DNA of 11,378 bases from the NCBI GenBank assembly GCA_023423675.1, contig JAFAFD010000234.1, forward strand, positions 1-11,378, written 5' to 3'. Numbering within the stretch: the stretch's first letter is position 1; the number at the start of each line of letters is the position of its first letter. Positions 1 through 6,172 of the stretch are shown piece after piece. Origin of the DNA: Pseudomonadota bacterium. GTDB taxonomy: Bacteria > Pseudomonadota > Gammaproteobacteria > Xanthomonadales > Xanthomonadaceae. A program made the position numbers and the translations under genes. Below the pieces are notes generated by a model. That model ran no database searches. It was not told the origin of the DNA and saw nothing but the letters and a program-made list of their open reading frames with translations.

Positions 1-1300
1 CGCGCGCCAGCTGCTCCATGCCGTGCTCGGCGATGTAGCCGTGGCCGCCGAAGCACTGCAGGGCGTTGTAGGTGTTCTCGATGCCCCATTCGGTCTGGCA
101 GGCCTTGGAGATCGGGGTGAGGAAGCTGACCAGGGTGTCGGCGCGCTCACGCTCGGCGGCATCGTCGGCGCTGTGCGCCACATCGATGAGCGTGGCGGCG
201 TGCAGGGCCAGCAGGCGGCTGCCTTCGACCAGCGACTTGATGGTCAGCAGCATGCGGCGCACGTCCGGGTGCACCAGGATCGGGTCGGCGGCCTTCTCCG
301 GGAACTTGGCGCCGCTGAGCGCGCGCGACTGCAGGCGCTCACGGCTGTACTTCAGCGCGTTCTGGTAGGCGCGCTCGGACAGGCCGATGCCCTGCAGGCC
401 GACGCCCAGGCGTGCGGTGTTCATCATGGTGAACATCGCCTGCAGGCCCCTGTGCGGCTCGCCGACCAGGTAACCCTGCGCACCGTCGAAGTTCATCACG
501 CAGGTGACCGAACCCTTGATGCCCATCTTGTGCTCGATCGAGCCGCAGCGCAGTGCGTTGCGCTCGCCGACGTTGCCATCGCGGTCGACCTCGAACTTGG
601 GGGTGACGAACAGCGAGATGCCCTTGGCACCCGGAGGGGCGTCGGGCAGCTTGGCCAGCACCAGGTGCACGATGTTCTCAGTCAGGTCGTGCTCGCCGGC
701 GGTGATGAAGATCTTGGTGCCGGTGATCGCGTAGCTGCCATCGGCATTCGGTTCGGCCTTGGTCTTCAGCAGGCCCAGGTCGGTGCCGCAATGCGGTTCG
801 GTCAGGCACATGGTGCCGGTCCAGCGGCCCTCGATCAGCGGCTTGAGGAAGGCGTCGTGCTGCCAGGCCTCGCCGTGCTGCTTCAGCGCTTCGATGGCGC
901 CGTGGGAGAGCAGCGGGAAATTGCCCCACGCCAGGTTGGCGGCGTTGATCATCTCGTTCAGCGGCACGCCCAGGGTGTGCGGCAGGCCCTGGCCACCCAG
1001 TTCCGGGGCCGCGGTCAGGCCGGTCCAGCCGCCATCGACGAACTGGTCGTAGGCCTGCTTGAAGCCGGGCGGGGTGGTCACTTCACCGGTGGCCTGGTCG
1101 AGCACGCAGCCGATCTCGTCGCCCACGCTGTTGAGCGGTGCCAGCACGCTGGCGCTGAAACGGCCGGCTTCTTCCAGCACGGCATCGACCACGTCGGCGG
1201 TGGCGTCGGTGAAACCCAGGCGGGCGAACAGCGGTTCGACCTTGAGCACGTCGTGCAGGGCGAAACGGAGGTCGGAAAGCGGGGCGGTGTAGCTGCTCAT
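1..1300 (-). CDS. Acyl-CoA dehydrogenase, DmdC-like long form (3' end outside window)
   Basis: FAD-dependent acyl-CoA dehydrogenase, which oxidises an acyl-CoA thioester to the 2-enoyl-CoA and passes electrons to ETF. The first 433 residues are visible. Seen: an N-terminal helical segment ahead of the core (about 1-75), the flavin/substrate motif MCLTEPHCGTDLG (164-176), ITGTKIFITAGEHD (192-205), MGIKGSVTCVMNFDGA (259-274), and QCFGGHGYI (415-423) near the start of the last conserved block. Family members with this N-terminal extension and an extra C-terminal domain run to about 590-600 residues, so roughly a quarter is missing. The usual catalytic Glu block (YEGT-like) should lie just beyond position 1 and cannot be checked. 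The ATG at 1298-1300 is the family-typical start (MSSYTAPL); only a weak GAGA lies upstream. It follows the lipoprotein gene by 61 bp, but a terminator-like hairpin sits between them. The exact acyl substrate cannot be told from sequence; DMSP metabolism need not be implied. Confidence 0.93.
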   Translation of the reverse strand, partial: MSSYTAPLSDLRFALHDVLKVEPLFARLGFTDATADVVDAVLEEAGRFSASVLAPLNSVGDEIGCVLDQATGEVTTPPGFKQAYDQFVDGGWTGLTAAPELGGQGLPHTLGVPLNEMINAANLAWGNFPLLSHGAIEALKQHGEAWQHDAFLKPLIEGRWTGTMCLTEPHCGTDLGLLKTKAEPNADGSYAITGTKIFITAGEHDLTENIVHLVLAKLPDAPPGAKGISLFVTPKFEVDRDGNVGERNALRCGSIEHKMGIKGSVTCVMNFDGAQGYLVGEPHRGLQAMFTMMNTARLGVGLQGIGLSERAYQNALKYSRERLQSRALSGAKFPEKAADPILVHPDVRRMLLTIKSLVEGSRLLALHAATLIDVAHSADDAAERERADTLVSFLTPISKACQTEWGIENTYNALQCFGGHGYIAEHGMEQLAR

Positions 1301-1321
1301 CGGTGACGTCTCGATCAGGAC

Positions 1322-1347
1322 AAAAGGGCGCGGCAGGCGATGCCGCG
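1322..1347 (-). terminator. Terminator-like hairpin between lipoprotein gene and acyl-CoA dehydrogenase
   Basis: On the minus strand, the perfect 7-bp inverted repeat CGCGGCA / TGCCGCG (1341-1347 and 1329-1335, loop TCGCC) is followed by CCC and then TTTT. The U-tract is short and offset by three bases, so termination may be partial. It sits 14 bp after the lipoprotein stop and about 22 bp before the dehydrogenase start, so it either separates the two units or attenuates the downstream gene. Confidence 0.5.
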
Positions 1348-1361
1348 GCGAAAGGGGAGTC

Positions 1362-1838
1362 TCAGCGCAGCACGCCGGGCAGGCCCGGGGCCTGGTTGAG
1401 GGTGCTGCGGCCGCTGATGTCGAAGCTGCGCTGCTTCTTTTCCTGCGGGGTGGCGGCCACCGTGCCCTTCAGGCCATAGGCCAGGGTGCGGTTGCCGGCC
1501 AGGGCGTCGGCCACGACCAGGCGCGCGCCGGAGCTGGGCACCAGGTTGAGGTTGATGACGTCGGCCGAGGTGCCGCCGATGGAGATGGCCGGCTTGGCCT
1601 GCAGGGTGCCCGCTTCGGTGTCGCCGACGGTCAGGGTCAGCGAGACATCGTCGAAGGTCATGGGCATCGAGCTGTAGTTCTGCAGGCGCAGGGCCACGGT
1701 CCAGTTGCCGTCGGCGCCCACGGTGAGCTGCTGCAGGCTGGCCGCCGGTTCCGAAACACGCTTGACGATGCCATCGCTGCAAGCAGCCAAGGCCAGGGTG
1801 CACAGGACGATCAAGGCGAAACGGAAACGGTGGAGCAT
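1362..1838 (-). CDS. Small lipoprotein, possible LEA-2/WHy-like fold
   Basis: A 158-residue exported protein of unknown function. The N-terminus has Arg residues, a hydrophobic core and the lipobox LALAAC, so it should be lipid-anchored after cleavage before Cys19. The mature part is mostly beta-like. It has a central pattern of alternating hydrophobic residues (LQQLTVGADGNWTVALRLQN, then MTFDDVSLTLTVGD) that recalls LEA type 2/WHy domains; this fold call is an inference from pattern only. The start at 1838 is chosen over an in-frame ATG at 1877 because AAAGGA lies 8 bases upstream and because it puts the signal peptide at the N-terminus. It is the gene before the acyl-CoA dehydrogenase on the same strand; the juxtaposition suggests no obvious shared role. 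Confidence 0.85.
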   Translation of the reverse strand: MLHRFRFALIVLCTLALAACSDGIVKRVSEPAASLQQLTVGADGNWTVALRLQNYSSMPMTFDDVSLTLTVGDTEAGTLQAKPAISIGGTSADVINLNLVPSSGARLVVADALAGNRTLAYGLKGTVAATPQEKKQRSFDISGRSTLNQAPGLPGVLR

Positions 1839-2017
1839 GGGCGCAGGTCCTTTGTAGGGGGTGCGTGGGATAAGCATACTACGGCGTATGGTGGAATGGA
1901 TCGCCCGCGGCGACCCGTCGCAGAGGGTAGCGCGTGAACATTAACGGTAGGGGCCCGACGCGCAGCCGCGCGCGAAGCGCCCGCAGGGGTGCTCCGTGCG
2001 TGGCGGGAGGGGCGGGT

Positions 2018-2584
2018 TCAGTCGGCCGGCGTGGGCGCGGGATCGCGCAGCGGTGCCATCATCTTCAGCGGCGCCAGGTCGTAGCCCATCGCTTCGGCCT
2101 TGGCCTTGAGCTGCTCGAACAGCGTGCGGTCCATCTCCGGCAGGCGCGAGAGGATCCACAGGTACCTGCGGTCGGGCTCACCGACGACCGCCCACTGGTA
2201 CTCCGGGTCCAGCGCGATCACCCAGTAGTCGGCCCAGACCAGCGGCACCCAGCTCAGCCAGTCCGGGGCGAAGCGGACCTGCAGCTGGCCGGGCTGGCCC
2301 TCCACCGGGCGTGCCACGCCATCGGCCACCACCCGTTCGCCTTCGCGGTTGCGGCAGGCATTGGTGACGCTGATGCGGCCATCGCGGCGCAGCCCGTAGT
2401 TGGCGGTGATCTCGCCCACGCACTGCTTCTGGAACGACACCGGCAGATGCGCGATCTCGTGCCATTGGCCGGCATAGCGGTCGATGTCCAGGGCCTCGAC
2501 GGCGCGCACGGGTTCGGCGGCGAACGTGGGCGCGGCGGCCAGCAGCAGGCAGGTCAACAGGGCAGGGCGAAGACGCATCGACAT
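2018..2584 (-). CDS. blc: Bacterial lipocalin (Blc family), secreted form
   Basis: A 188-residue lipocalin that binds lipids or other small hydrophobic molecules in an eight-stranded barrel in the cell envelope. Seen: the lipocalin GxW signature in RYAGQWHEIAHLP (37-49), the region YWVIALDPEYQWAVVGEPDR (120-139) and YLWILSR (141-147), which match E. coli Blc closely, and the family-typical C-terminal helix. E. coli Blc is an outer-membrane lipoprotein. Here the signal peptide (about 1-22) ends APTFAA and has no convincing lipobox: the only early Cys is in LLTC with Thr before it. A soluble periplasmic form is therefore likely. The start at 2584 has GGAG seven bases upstream; an ATG at 2578 is the alternative. 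A much longer open frame continues upstream through the tRNA region, but it is not coding. The gene lies downstream of the tRNA-Phe terminators, so it probably has its own promoter, which I could not identify. Confidence 0.92.
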   Translation of the reverse strand: MSMRLRPALLTCLLLAAAPTFAAEPVRAVEALDIDRYAGQWHEIAHLPVSFQKQCVGEITANYGLRRDGRISVTNACRNREGERVVADGVARPVEGQPGQLQVRFAPDWLSWVPLVWADYWVIALDPEYQWAVVGEPDRRYLWILSRLPEMDRTLFEQLKAKAEAMGYDLAPLKMMAPLRDPAPTPAD

Positions 2585-2655
2585 GGGCAGGCTCCGGGCG
2601 AGAGCTTCGAGCGTAGGCGAGTGGCGGCGGTGGGGTGTGAATGTCGCGAGTGGGC

Positions 2656-2686
2656 AAAAAAAAAGACCTGCATTTCTGCAGGTCTT
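2656..2686 (-). terminator. Intrinsic terminator of the second tRNA-Phe
   Basis: On the minus strand there is a perfect 10-bp stem, AAGACCTGCA / TGCAGGTCTT, closed by a GAAA tetraloop and running into nine consecutive U residues (A-run at 2656-2664 on the plus strand). It begins five bases after the CCA end of the tRNA. This is a textbook factor-independent terminator. Confidence 0.93.
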
Positions 2687-2691
2687 CAAAC

Positions 2692-2767
2692 TGGTGGCCG
2701 AGGACGGAATCGAACCGCCGACACGGGGATTTTCAATCCCCTGCTCTACCAACTGAGCTACTCGGCC
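2692..2767 (-). tRNA. tRNA-Phe (GAA), distal copy
   Basis: A 76-nt cloverleaf with encoded CCA. The acceptor arm is GGCCGAG paired with CTCGGCC. The D-arm (AGCTCAGTTGGTAGAGC), the anticodon loop TTGAAAA with GAA at 2732-2734, and the T-arm with GTTCGATTC are all intact. It is identical over all 76 positions to the proximal copy at 2840-2915. Only 36 bp separate it from the previous terminator and no promoter is visible there, so its expression may depend on read-through from the proximal copy. Confidence 0.98.
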
Positions 2768-2803
2768 AGTTTGGCTGGCCAACTGCGCGGACGCAGGGGC
2801 CGG

Positions 2804-2833
2804 AAAAAAAAGACCTGCATTTCTGCAGGCCTT
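2804..2833 (-). terminator. Intrinsic terminator between the two tRNA-Phe genes
   Basis: This is the same hairpin as the distal terminator: a 10-bp stem with one G-U pair, a GAAA loop and eight following U residues (A-run 2804-2811). It lies six bases after the proximal tRNA and before the distal tRNA, so it should limit transcription of the latter. Confidence 0.9.
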
Positions 2834-2839
2834 CGAAAG

Positions 2840-2915
2840 TGGTGGCCGAGGACGGAATCGAACCGCCGACACGGGGATTTTCAATCCCCTGCTCTACCAA
2901 CTGAGCTACTCGGCC
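2840..2915 (-). tRNA. tRNA-Phe (GAA), proximal copy
   Basis: A 76-nt cloverleaf with encoded CCA and anticodon GAA at 2880-2882. Its sequence is identical to the copy at 2692-2767. A promoter with 17-bp spacing lies upstream at 2955-2983, giving a leader of about 30 nt for RNase P to remove. Its own terminator follows after six bases. Confidence 0.98.
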
Positions 2916-2954
2916 ACTTGTTTCGTTGCAGCGAGGTCGCTGCCGAGGACGCGC

Positions 2955-2983
2955 ATGTTACGGAGGTAGACCGCATTCGGCAA
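2955..2983 (-). promoter_or_regulatory. Sigma-70 promoter for the tRNA-Phe unit
   Basis: On the minus strand, TTGCCG (2978-2983) and TAACAT (2955-2960) are separated by exactly 17 bp. A GC-rich discriminator (GCGCGTCC) follows, typical of stringently controlled stable-RNA promoters. An A/T tract upstream of the -35 (2994-2999) could act as an UP element. The predicted transcript starts near 2948, about 33 bases before the first tRNA. Confidence 0.75.
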
Positions 2984-3289
2984 GCGTTTTGGCAAAAAAC
3001 CTTCACATTGCCGTCTGCGCGCGCGCAAGTGCTTGATCCTGCGTGCGCGACGGAATGCGGGCCGCTGGTTGGCGGGGGATGCCGGCAGCGCGGGGGCATG
3101 CACCGCGAGCGTGCTCCGCGACGGAAATCAGCGATGCGCCGATATCGGCAAAGTCGCAGCGGCAGGGGCTGTGCCGGGCTGCGTGTGCAGCGGCCGGTGG
3201 AACGCTGTTTCCGTCGCCGCCCAAGGCCGGGGCGGAGGCGTACCGTCGGCGTTCCCTTTTCGATGCTGCCCGCAGCAGAGACCCTTGCC
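2984..3289. other. Gene-free stretch upstream of the oxidoreductase
   Basis: About 300 bp with no convincing gene. Open frames cross it on both strands, but they have no ribosome-binding site and their translations are low-complexity Arg/Ala/Pro. Its left end carries the A/T tract behind the tRNA promoter. The only distinct element further right is the 12-bp palindrome at 3138-3149. It must hold the promoter of the downstream oxidoreductase, but I see no good -35/-10 pair. Confidence 0.5.
3138..3149. promoter_or_regulatory. Perfect 12-bp palindrome, possible operator
   Basis: GCCGATATCGGC is a perfect dyad about 140 bp before the oxidoreductase start, inside GC-rich non-coding sequence. It could be a repressor site for that gene. 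No regulator gene is adjacent, so the role is a guess. Confidence 0.25.
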
Positions 3290-4318
3290 ATGTCCGATAC
3301 CCCGACCAACACCACGCGCATCGTCCTGGCCTCACGCCCGCAGGGAGCGCCGACCGACGCCAATTTCCGCCTCGAGCAGGCCCCGCTGCCGGCACTGCAG
3401 CCAGGCGAGGTGCTGCTGCGCAACCGCTACCTGTCGCTGGACCCGTACATGCGCGGACGCATGGACGATGGCCCGTCCTATGCTGCGCCGGTAGCGCTGG
3501 ACGCGGTGATGGAAGGGCAGACCGTGTCTGAGGTGCTGCAGTCCACCGTGGCCGATGTTGCCGTGGGTGACCATGTGCTGGCACCGGGTGGCTGGCAGAC
3601 CCATGCGGTGCTGCCGGCCGCCGCGCTGGGGCGCCGCCTCGACGTGGCCGGGTTGCCGCTGAGCACAGCGTTGGGCGTGTTCGGCATGCCTGGCTTCACC
3701 GCGTATTCCAGCCTGCATGAAATTGCCCGCTTGAAGCCGGGCGAGACGCTGGTCGTGGCGGCGGCGAGCGGGCCGGTCGGCGCCACCGTTGCCCAGCTGG
3801 CGCGCCTGCAGGGCGCGCGTGTGGTGGCCATCGCCGGGGGTGCAGCCAAGCAGGCCTACCTGCACACGCTGGGCGTGGACGTGGCGTTGGACCATCGCGC
3901 GCCAGACTTCGCCGCGCAGCTGCGCGACGCGGTGCCGGATGGCATCGACGTCTACTTCGAGAACGTCGGCGGCCATGTATTGGACGCGGTGCTGCCTCTC
4001 CTCAACGATTTCGCGCGTGTTCCGGTCTGCGGCACCATCGCCACCTACAACGGACGCGGTGTCGAGCAACCGGGTCCGGACAGGTTGCCAGCACTGTTCA
4101 GCCAGATCCTGCGCCAGCGGCTGACCGTGCGCGGCTTCATCGTGCATGACTTCAAGCACCTGTGGCCGGAATTCGAGCGCGAGATGGCGCAGTGGCTGCG
4201 CGAAGGGCGCATCCAGTACCGCGAGGACGTGGTGGAAGGATTGCAGCGTGCCCCGGAAGCCTTCTTCGGCCTGCTGCAGGGGCGCAACTTCGGCAAGCTG
4301 GTGGTGAAGCTTGATTGA
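3290..4318 (+). CDS. NADPH-dependent oxidoreductase, CurA/YncB-type zinc-free MDR family
   Basis: A 342-residue medium-chain reductase that uses NADPH to reduce the C=C bond of alpha,beta-unsaturated carbonyl compounds. Relatives include E. coli CurA, prostaglandin reductases and leukotriene B4 dehydrogenase. Seen: the N-terminal signature LSLDPYMRGRM (48-58), MEGQTVSEV (74-82), VGDHVLAPGGWQ (92-103), MPGFTAYSSLHEI (133-145) with the conserved Tyr, the Rossmann glycine motif AAASGPVGATVAQLA (157-171), DVYFENVGG (220-228), and the C-terminal RNFGKLVVKLD. The usual zinc-ligand Cys/His pattern of alcohol dehydrogenases is absent, as expected for this subfamily. Length matches CurA (about 345). 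The start at 3290 fits the family N-terminus; only a poor AGAG lies upstream, and an in-frame ATG at 3263 is less likely. It is a single-gene unit ending in a hairpin at 4320-4346. The physiological substrate cannot be inferred; detoxification of reactive enals is plausible. Confidence 0.93.
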   Translation: MSDTPTNTTRIVLASRPQGAPTDANFRLEQAPLPALQPGEVLLRNRYLSLDPYMRGRMDDGPSYAAPVALDAVMEGQTVSEVLQSTVADVAVGDHVLAPGGWQTHAVLPAAALGRRLDVAGLPLSTALGVFGMPGFTAYSSLHEIARLKPGETLVVAAASGPVGATVAQLARLQGARVVAIAGGAAKQAYLHTLGVDVALDHRAPDFAAQLRDAVPDGIDVYFENVGGHVLDAVLPLLNDFARVPVCGTIATYNGRGVEQPGPDRLPALFSQILRQRLTVRGFIVHDFKHLWPEFEREMAQWLREGRIQYREDVVEGLQRAPEAFFGLLQGRNFGKLVVKLD

Positions 4319-4319
4319 A

Positions 4320-4346
4320 CCTGCCACGGCGATTCGGCCGGGCAGG
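4320..4346. terminator. Hairpin between convergent genes
   Basis: CCTGCC-A-CGGC, loop GATTCG, GCCG-GGCAGG: ten base pairs with one bulged A. It lies directly after the oxidoreductase stop and eight bases before the stop of the opposing gene. There is no U-tract on either side, so efficiency as an intrinsic terminator is uncertain, but its position suits a bidirectional transcript end. Confidence 0.55.
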
Positions 4347-4354
4347 GCGCCGCG

Positions 4355-4822
4355 CTAGCGGTAGGACAACCCACTGCTGGCCATGAAGCCCTTCGGGTCG
4401 AACACTGCCCAGGCCTCGCCCCACTCGAAACGGGCGCGGCCGGCGTTGAGCGGGCGTCCCAGCGCTTTGGCCAGGGCACGGCGCATGAACGTGACTTCGG
4501 CATCGATCGCGGCCTGGGTGGGCCAGCCGTCGTCCATCGGCGCGCCGGGCAGCTGCACGCCGATGGACAGCATCGACAGCGCCTGCCCGTGGAAGCACAG
4601 GGCGACTGCCGCCGGCACGCCCTGCAGCTGCAGGCTTCGCAGGTGCAGCCACTGGTAGCCGTTGCCGAGGTCGCGGCTGTCCTGCAGCAGCGCGGCAAAA
4701 CCCGCGTGGGCCTGTGCCAGCGTGAGCGTCGGCCCGATCCTCAGCGGCAGCTCACCCAGGCCGATGCTGCCGTCGGCGGCATCGAAATCAAGCGCCCGCA
4801 GTGCGCTGCCGCGCGCACTCAC
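4355..4822 (-). CDS. Hypothetical cytoplasmic protein, coupled to upstream lipoprotein
   Basis: A 155-residue protein I recognise only as an uncharacterised type. It has no signal peptide or membrane segment. Notable parts are GNGYQWLHLRSLQLQG (53-68), ALCFHGQALSMLSI (74-87), and a C-terminal block FEWGEAWAVFDPKGFMASSG with several conserved-looking Trp, Phe and Gly residues. The start is GTG at 4820-4822, and the GTGA overlaps the TGA stop of the preceding gene by four bases, so translation is probably coupled. Both genes read on the minus strand from one upstream promoter region. Its partner being an exported lipoprotein suggests a shared envelope-related task, but this is inference. Confidence 0.8.
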   Translation of the reverse strand: MSARGSALRALDFDAADGSIGLGELPLRIGPTLTLAQAHAGFAALLQDSRDLGNGYQWLHLRSLQLQGVPAAVALCFHGQALSMLSIGVQLPGAPMDDGWPTQAAIDAEVTFMRRALAKALGRPLNAGRARFEWGEAWAVFDPKGFMASSGLSYR

Positions 4823-5283
4823 GGGGCGAAACGCACCTGGCGTGGATCACTGACGCTGATCTGCGTCTGGTAGTAGTACTTGCCGCTGGGCTGGCCGCTG
4901 GCGTTGATGAAGTCGATGCGGACCCGGCGCGCGGTGCCGCCTACCAGCAGGCGGCGGTTCTTCAGGTAGTCCAGCTTCAGGCCCAGCGCTTCTTCCAGTG
5001 CGGGGCGCAGCGCGGCGTCCATGCTGAGGGTGATGTTCAGCGGGTGCCGGTAGTCGCGTTCGCTGTTGAGGTAGATGCGGCCACCGTCGCTGCCGACGGC
5101 CTGCACGCTCATGGCGAAGGTGCCGGAAATGCCGCGCGCTGGATCGTCCTGCGCGGCACGCACGGCTTCGTAGTTGCCGATGTAGCCGGACACCGGCGGC
5201 GGCGCGGCGGCCAGGCGATGGGCGCAGCCGGTCGTCAGCAGCAGCGGGACCAGCAGTGAGGCCAGCAGGGCGGGGCGATTCAT
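4819..5283 (-). CDS. Hypothetical lipoprotein, first gene of a two-gene operon
   Basis: A 154-residue exported protein. The signal peptide ends LLTTGC, with Cys20 as the likely lipidation site (Thr at -3 is less usual than Leu). The mature part starts with a short Ala/Pro linker (24-31). A compact domain follows with the stretches RIYLNSERDYRHPLNITL (69-86) and DYLKNRRLLVGGTARRVRID, then KYYYQTQISVSD near the end. These read like a beta-rich, possibly OB-fold-like domain, which is a pattern impression only. The start at 5283 has a strong AAGGA seven bases upstream. It overlaps the next gene by four bases (GTGA). No function is known to me. Confidence 0.83.
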   Translation of the reverse strand: MNRPALLASLLVPLLLTTGCAHRLAAAPPPVSGYIGNYEAVRAAQDDPARGISGTFAMSVQAVGSDGGRIYLNSERDYRHPLNITLSMDAALRPALEEALGLKLDYLKNRRLLVGGTARRVRIDFINASGQPSGKYYYQTQISVSDPRQVRFAP

Positions 5284-5315
5284 GGCGCTTCCTTGTGCGT
5301 CGGTGGATGTGCCGA

Positions 5316-5344
5316 TTGTGGCCGCGCGTCGGTTGCAGCCACAA
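5316..5344. promoter_or_regulatory. Spaced inverted repeat in a divergent promoter region, possible operator
   Basis: TTGTGGC and GCCACAA are perfect 7-bp arms separated by 15 bp, giving a centre-to-centre distance of 22 bp (two helical turns). It lies in the 127-bp region between the minus-strand lipoprotein operon and the plus-strand HEAT-like gene, so a dimeric regulator here could affect both. No sigma-70 pair is convincing on either strand. Confidence 0.3.
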
Positions 5345-5410
5345 GCGCGCTGTCCAATTGGCCCGTTGATGGGTCATGCTGGACGCCTACCGCATCGACC
5401 AGGGAAGGAC

Positions 5411-6172
5411 ATGCCAAGGACCGCCGACGTTCATGCCATCGATTGGGGCGCGCTGCAGTGTGCCTATGGCGACGCCTCTGAAGCGGGTGCACTGCTGGCC
5501 GCGCTGATGGACCCGCAGCACCAGCAGGACTGGAACGACATCTGGTCGCATCTGTGCCACCAGGGCACGGTCTACCCTGCCAGCCACGCCGCGCTGCCGG
5601 TGCTGCTCTCGATCGCACGGCAGACCGGGCGCAGCGACGGCGATGATGCGTTGCTGCTGGCCGGTGCGATTGTCGCCGGCTCGGACGTGGGCGACCCGGG
5701 ACTGGTGCCGCACGGCGATGTCATCCAGGCGTTGCGCAGCAAGGTGCAGAAGCGCCTGCAGGGCAGTGGCCGGGAAGCGGTGCCGCTGTCCGAAGATGGG
5801 CATGGCGAGCGTGGCTGGCTGCGCCAGGCCTGGCTGGGGCTGAGTGGTGAAAAAGCCTGGTCGCAGCATCTGGACCGGCTTGCCGAGGGCGAGCTCGTGG
5901 GGGAGTGCGTGGCCTGTTCGGCCGATCTGTACTGCACGCTGGATGTTGAAGCGCCGTTCGTCTGCCATGAGGACCCGGTGTTCGGCGCCCCGTCGGCGAC
6001 GTCGGCGCTGCTGCCGGGTGAGCCGGTCGGCGTGGCCGAGCACTGGCTGATGCAGCAGGTGCGCGGCGATGGCGATGCCCGCGCCGAGCAGCTGCTGGAA
6101 CTGGCCTTCGGTCATTCCGAATGCAGTGCCTGCGGACATCCGTTCGCGGTGCGCGAGTGCGTGCAGGCCTGA
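5411..6172 (+). CDS. HEAT-like protein with cysteine-rich C-terminal half
   Basis: A 253-residue cytoplasmic protein. The N-terminal half is helical and carries WNDIWSHLCHQGTVYPASHA (41-60) followed by ALPVLLSIA. This pattern is common to uncharacterised HEAT-repeat-like proteins in which a 'HQG-x-Y-x-A' segment leads into paired helices. The C-terminal half holds seven-residue-scale Cys clusters: C166-x2-C169, C175, C185 and C238-x2-CGH-x8-C250. The two CxxC knuckles could form a zinc ribbon; this is inferred from spacing. The start at 5411 is preceded by AGGGAAGGA, and the longer in-frame extension upstream lacks a better site. It is divergent from the lipoprotein operon and appears to be its own unit. 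A role in protein-protein interaction is likely; some relatives are annotated as immunity-like, but no toxin gene is nearby. Confidence 0.82.
   Translation: MPRTADVHAIDWGALQCAYGDASEAGALLAALMDPQHQQDWNDIWSHLCHQGTVYPASHAALPVLLSIARQTGRSDGDDALLLAGAIVAGSDVGDPGLVPHGDVIQALRSKVQKRLQGSGREAVPLSEDGHGERGWLRQAWLGLSGEKAWSQHLDRLAEGELVGECVACSADLYCTLDVEAPFVCHEDPVFGAPSATSALLPGEPVGVAEHWLMQQVRGDGDARAEQLLELAFGHSECSACGHPFAVRECVQA

Larger units (their letters stand above)
2656..2915 (-). repeat. Tandem duplication of a tRNA-Phe plus terminator unit
   Basis: Two direct copies of about 112 bp (2656-2767 and 2804-2915), offset by 148 bp. Each holds an identical tRNA and an almost identical terminator. Differences are confined to one stem base, the A-run length (nine versus eight) and the five- or six-base linker. 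The 36-bp spacer is unrelated to the sequence upstream of the proximal copy, so the promoter was not included in the duplication. Confidence 0.9.

Noticed and set aside
23..1306. Long plus-strand open frame opposite the acyl-CoA dehydrogenase
   Set aside because: It is a frame shadow in GC-rich DNA; the minus-strand frame has clear family motifs over its full length, whereas this one has none.
1930..2017. GTAG-containing, GC-rich sequence resembling Stenotrophomonas REP/SMAG elements
   Set aside because: No complete hairpin with the expected head motif can be drawn; the self-complementary pieces are short CG runs expected from composition.
2585..2884. N-terminal extension of the lipocalin frame into the tRNA-Phe genes
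   Set aside because: The extension reads through a tRNA and a terminator, and the signal peptide must be N-terminal.
2692..2915. tRNA-Phe pair as an integration site for a mobile element
   Set aside because: The repeats are whole tRNA-plus-terminator units, there is no integrase or phage gene, and flanking genes look like core genes.
1934..3289. Upstream extension of the oxidoreductase frame through the tRNA genes, giving a 794-residue protein
   Set aside because: It crosses the lipocalin on the other strand, two tRNAs and their terminators, and homology begins only at 3290.
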